Source of the DNA: CAZLMW01 sp964560875
GTDB taxonomy: Bacteria > Myxococcota_A > UBA9042
Reading direction: 5' to 3'
NCBI GenBank assembly: GCA_964560875.1
Contig: CAZLMW010000220.1
Span: 1-6,072 of the forward strand
DNA: 6,072 nt
Below the pieces are notes generated by a model. The model saw only the letters and a program-made list of their open reading frames with translations. It made no database searches and was not told the origin of the DNA. A program made the position numbers and the translations under genes. Shown here in pieces: positions 5,751 to 6,072 of the stretch. Every line of letters starts with the position of its first letter. The first letter of the stretch is position 1.

Positions 5751-5856
5751 CCAATGCCGGTCACTTAGGGTGTAGAGGTTTGATTTACCGTTCAAATTCA
5801 TGCGAGCGGCCGAAGCCCCGGGCCTGAAGCCGGGTTCGGTAAGTGACCAGCATTGG
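5751..5856. repeat. 106-bp segment bounded by 17-bp inverted arms
   Basis: CCAATGCCGGTCACTTA (5751-5767) and TAAGTGACCAGCATTGG (5840-5856) are inverted repeats with one mismatch. The interior is less GC-rich at first (GATTTACCGTTCAAATTCAT) and then holds a CCCGG hairpin. It could be a small mobile element, but a third arm at 6034-6050 suggests a dispersed hairpin family rather than one defined element. Confidence 0.7.
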
Positions 5857-5899
5857 TTTTAATCCGGTCCAGGAACCTGTAGCGGATAGCGGATCTGTA

Positions 5900-6001
5900 G
5901 GCGCGAAGCGTCGACGGGCAGTAGCCTTGGGCGCCAGCCCAAGGGCTGTCGGTTCATCATCTTGAGGCGTGAAGCGCCGACAGGTCCTGCCGCCGCGTCA
6001 A
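5900..6001 (+). repeat. Diverged partial copy of the palindromic repeat
   Basis: The order of parts matches the left half of the element at 5494-5684. There is a GC-rich lead (5900-5918), then CAGTAG and the hairpin CCTTGGGC-GCCA-GCCCAAGG (5925-5944), then 19 bases, then a TTGA-starting arm ending in GCCGACAGG (5962-5984) facing CCTGCCGCCGCGTCAA (5986-6001). The lead sequence recurs at 5966-5984 with three differences in 19 bases. The inner hairpin is imperfect and its loop is shortened to one base. Confidence 0.7.
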
Positions 6002-6033
6002 AGCGGAGCCCCCGGGCCTTCAGCCGGGGTCGT

Positions 6034-6072
6034 TAAGTGACCGGCATTGGCGCTAACCCGGGCCAACCCCAA
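6034..6072. repeat. Hairpin element cut by the window end
   Basis: TAAGTGACCGGCATTGG (6034-6050) is the exact reverse complement of 5751-5767. The tract from 6047 to 6072 repeats 5729-5754 with two mismatches in 26 bases. In the earlier copy this tract runs directly into the CCAATGCC arm, and the window stops at CCAA. A complete element would be arm, an 18-base spacer and the inverted arm. Confidence 0.65.

Larger units (their letters stand above)
5447..6072. other. Non-coding region filled with hairpin repeats
   Basis: These 626 bases contain no coding frame that I can support. The only open frame of note (5551-5748, 65 codons) is made of repeat arms. Apart from about 47 bases after the lipoprotein stop, the stretch is mostly two families of GC-rich inverted repeats, described separately. 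Minor pieces are short hairpins such as CCCGG/CCGGG (5817-5821 and 5830-5834) and CCCCGG/CCGGGG (6010-6015 and 6024-6029). Their eight-base loops carry CTGAAG and CTTCAG, which are reverse complements of each other. No classic terminator with a T-run follows the lipoprotein gene. Confidence 0.8.

Overview
This is a GC-rich bacterial window that most resembles a Myxococcota-type (former deltaproteobacterial) genome. The inference rests on long low-complexity secreted proteins, a lipoprotein made almost entirely of Asp/Cys repeats, a TPR protein ending in a two-helix membrane tail, GTG starts with 4-base gene overlaps, and intergenic DNA full of GC-rich hairpin repeats. No rRNA, tRNA or housekeeping gene is present, so the assignment is not firm. 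Planctomycetota or Bradymonadota could look similar.

Layout. Bases 1-136 hold no gene I can support. A small secreted protein of unknown function lies on the minus strand (137-676), with a good ribosome binding site and a plausible promoter. A 161-bp divergent intergenic region (677-837) carries promoter-like sequences and a perfect 12-bp palindrome. It leads into a TetR/AcrR-family regulator (838-1434), which overlaps a short-chain dehydrogenase/reductase (SDR, 1431-2414) by ATGA. This is a typical autoregulated regulator-enzyme pair. A 93-bp gap with a weak promoter candidate separates it from a second two-gene operon.

The second operon (2508-5446) is the most distinctive part. Its first gene encodes an exported, strongly cationic protein: signal peptide, seven HRAKK hexapeptides, two TPR-like helical pairs, a long Lys/Ala/Pro linker with six AKS tripeptides, and two C-terminal membrane helices. 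Its stop overlaps by GTGA the start of an acidic lipoprotein with 16 four-cysteine modules of two alternating types. The type A module has the C-T-x-D-x-C signature of the Dictyostelium extracellular-matrix (CTDC) repeat. The two products are probably made together at the cell envelope, one cationic and membrane-held, the other acidic, disulfide-rich and lipid-anchored. I know of no named system with this composition.

Bases 5447-6072 are non-coding and dominated by structured repeats: a symmetric imperfect palindrome of about 190 bp centred near 5589, a diverged partial copy at 5900-6001 with a compensated stem change, and a second family defined by 17-bp arms (TAAGTGACCGGCATTGG and its complement) seen three times. 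The last occurrence runs off the end of the window.
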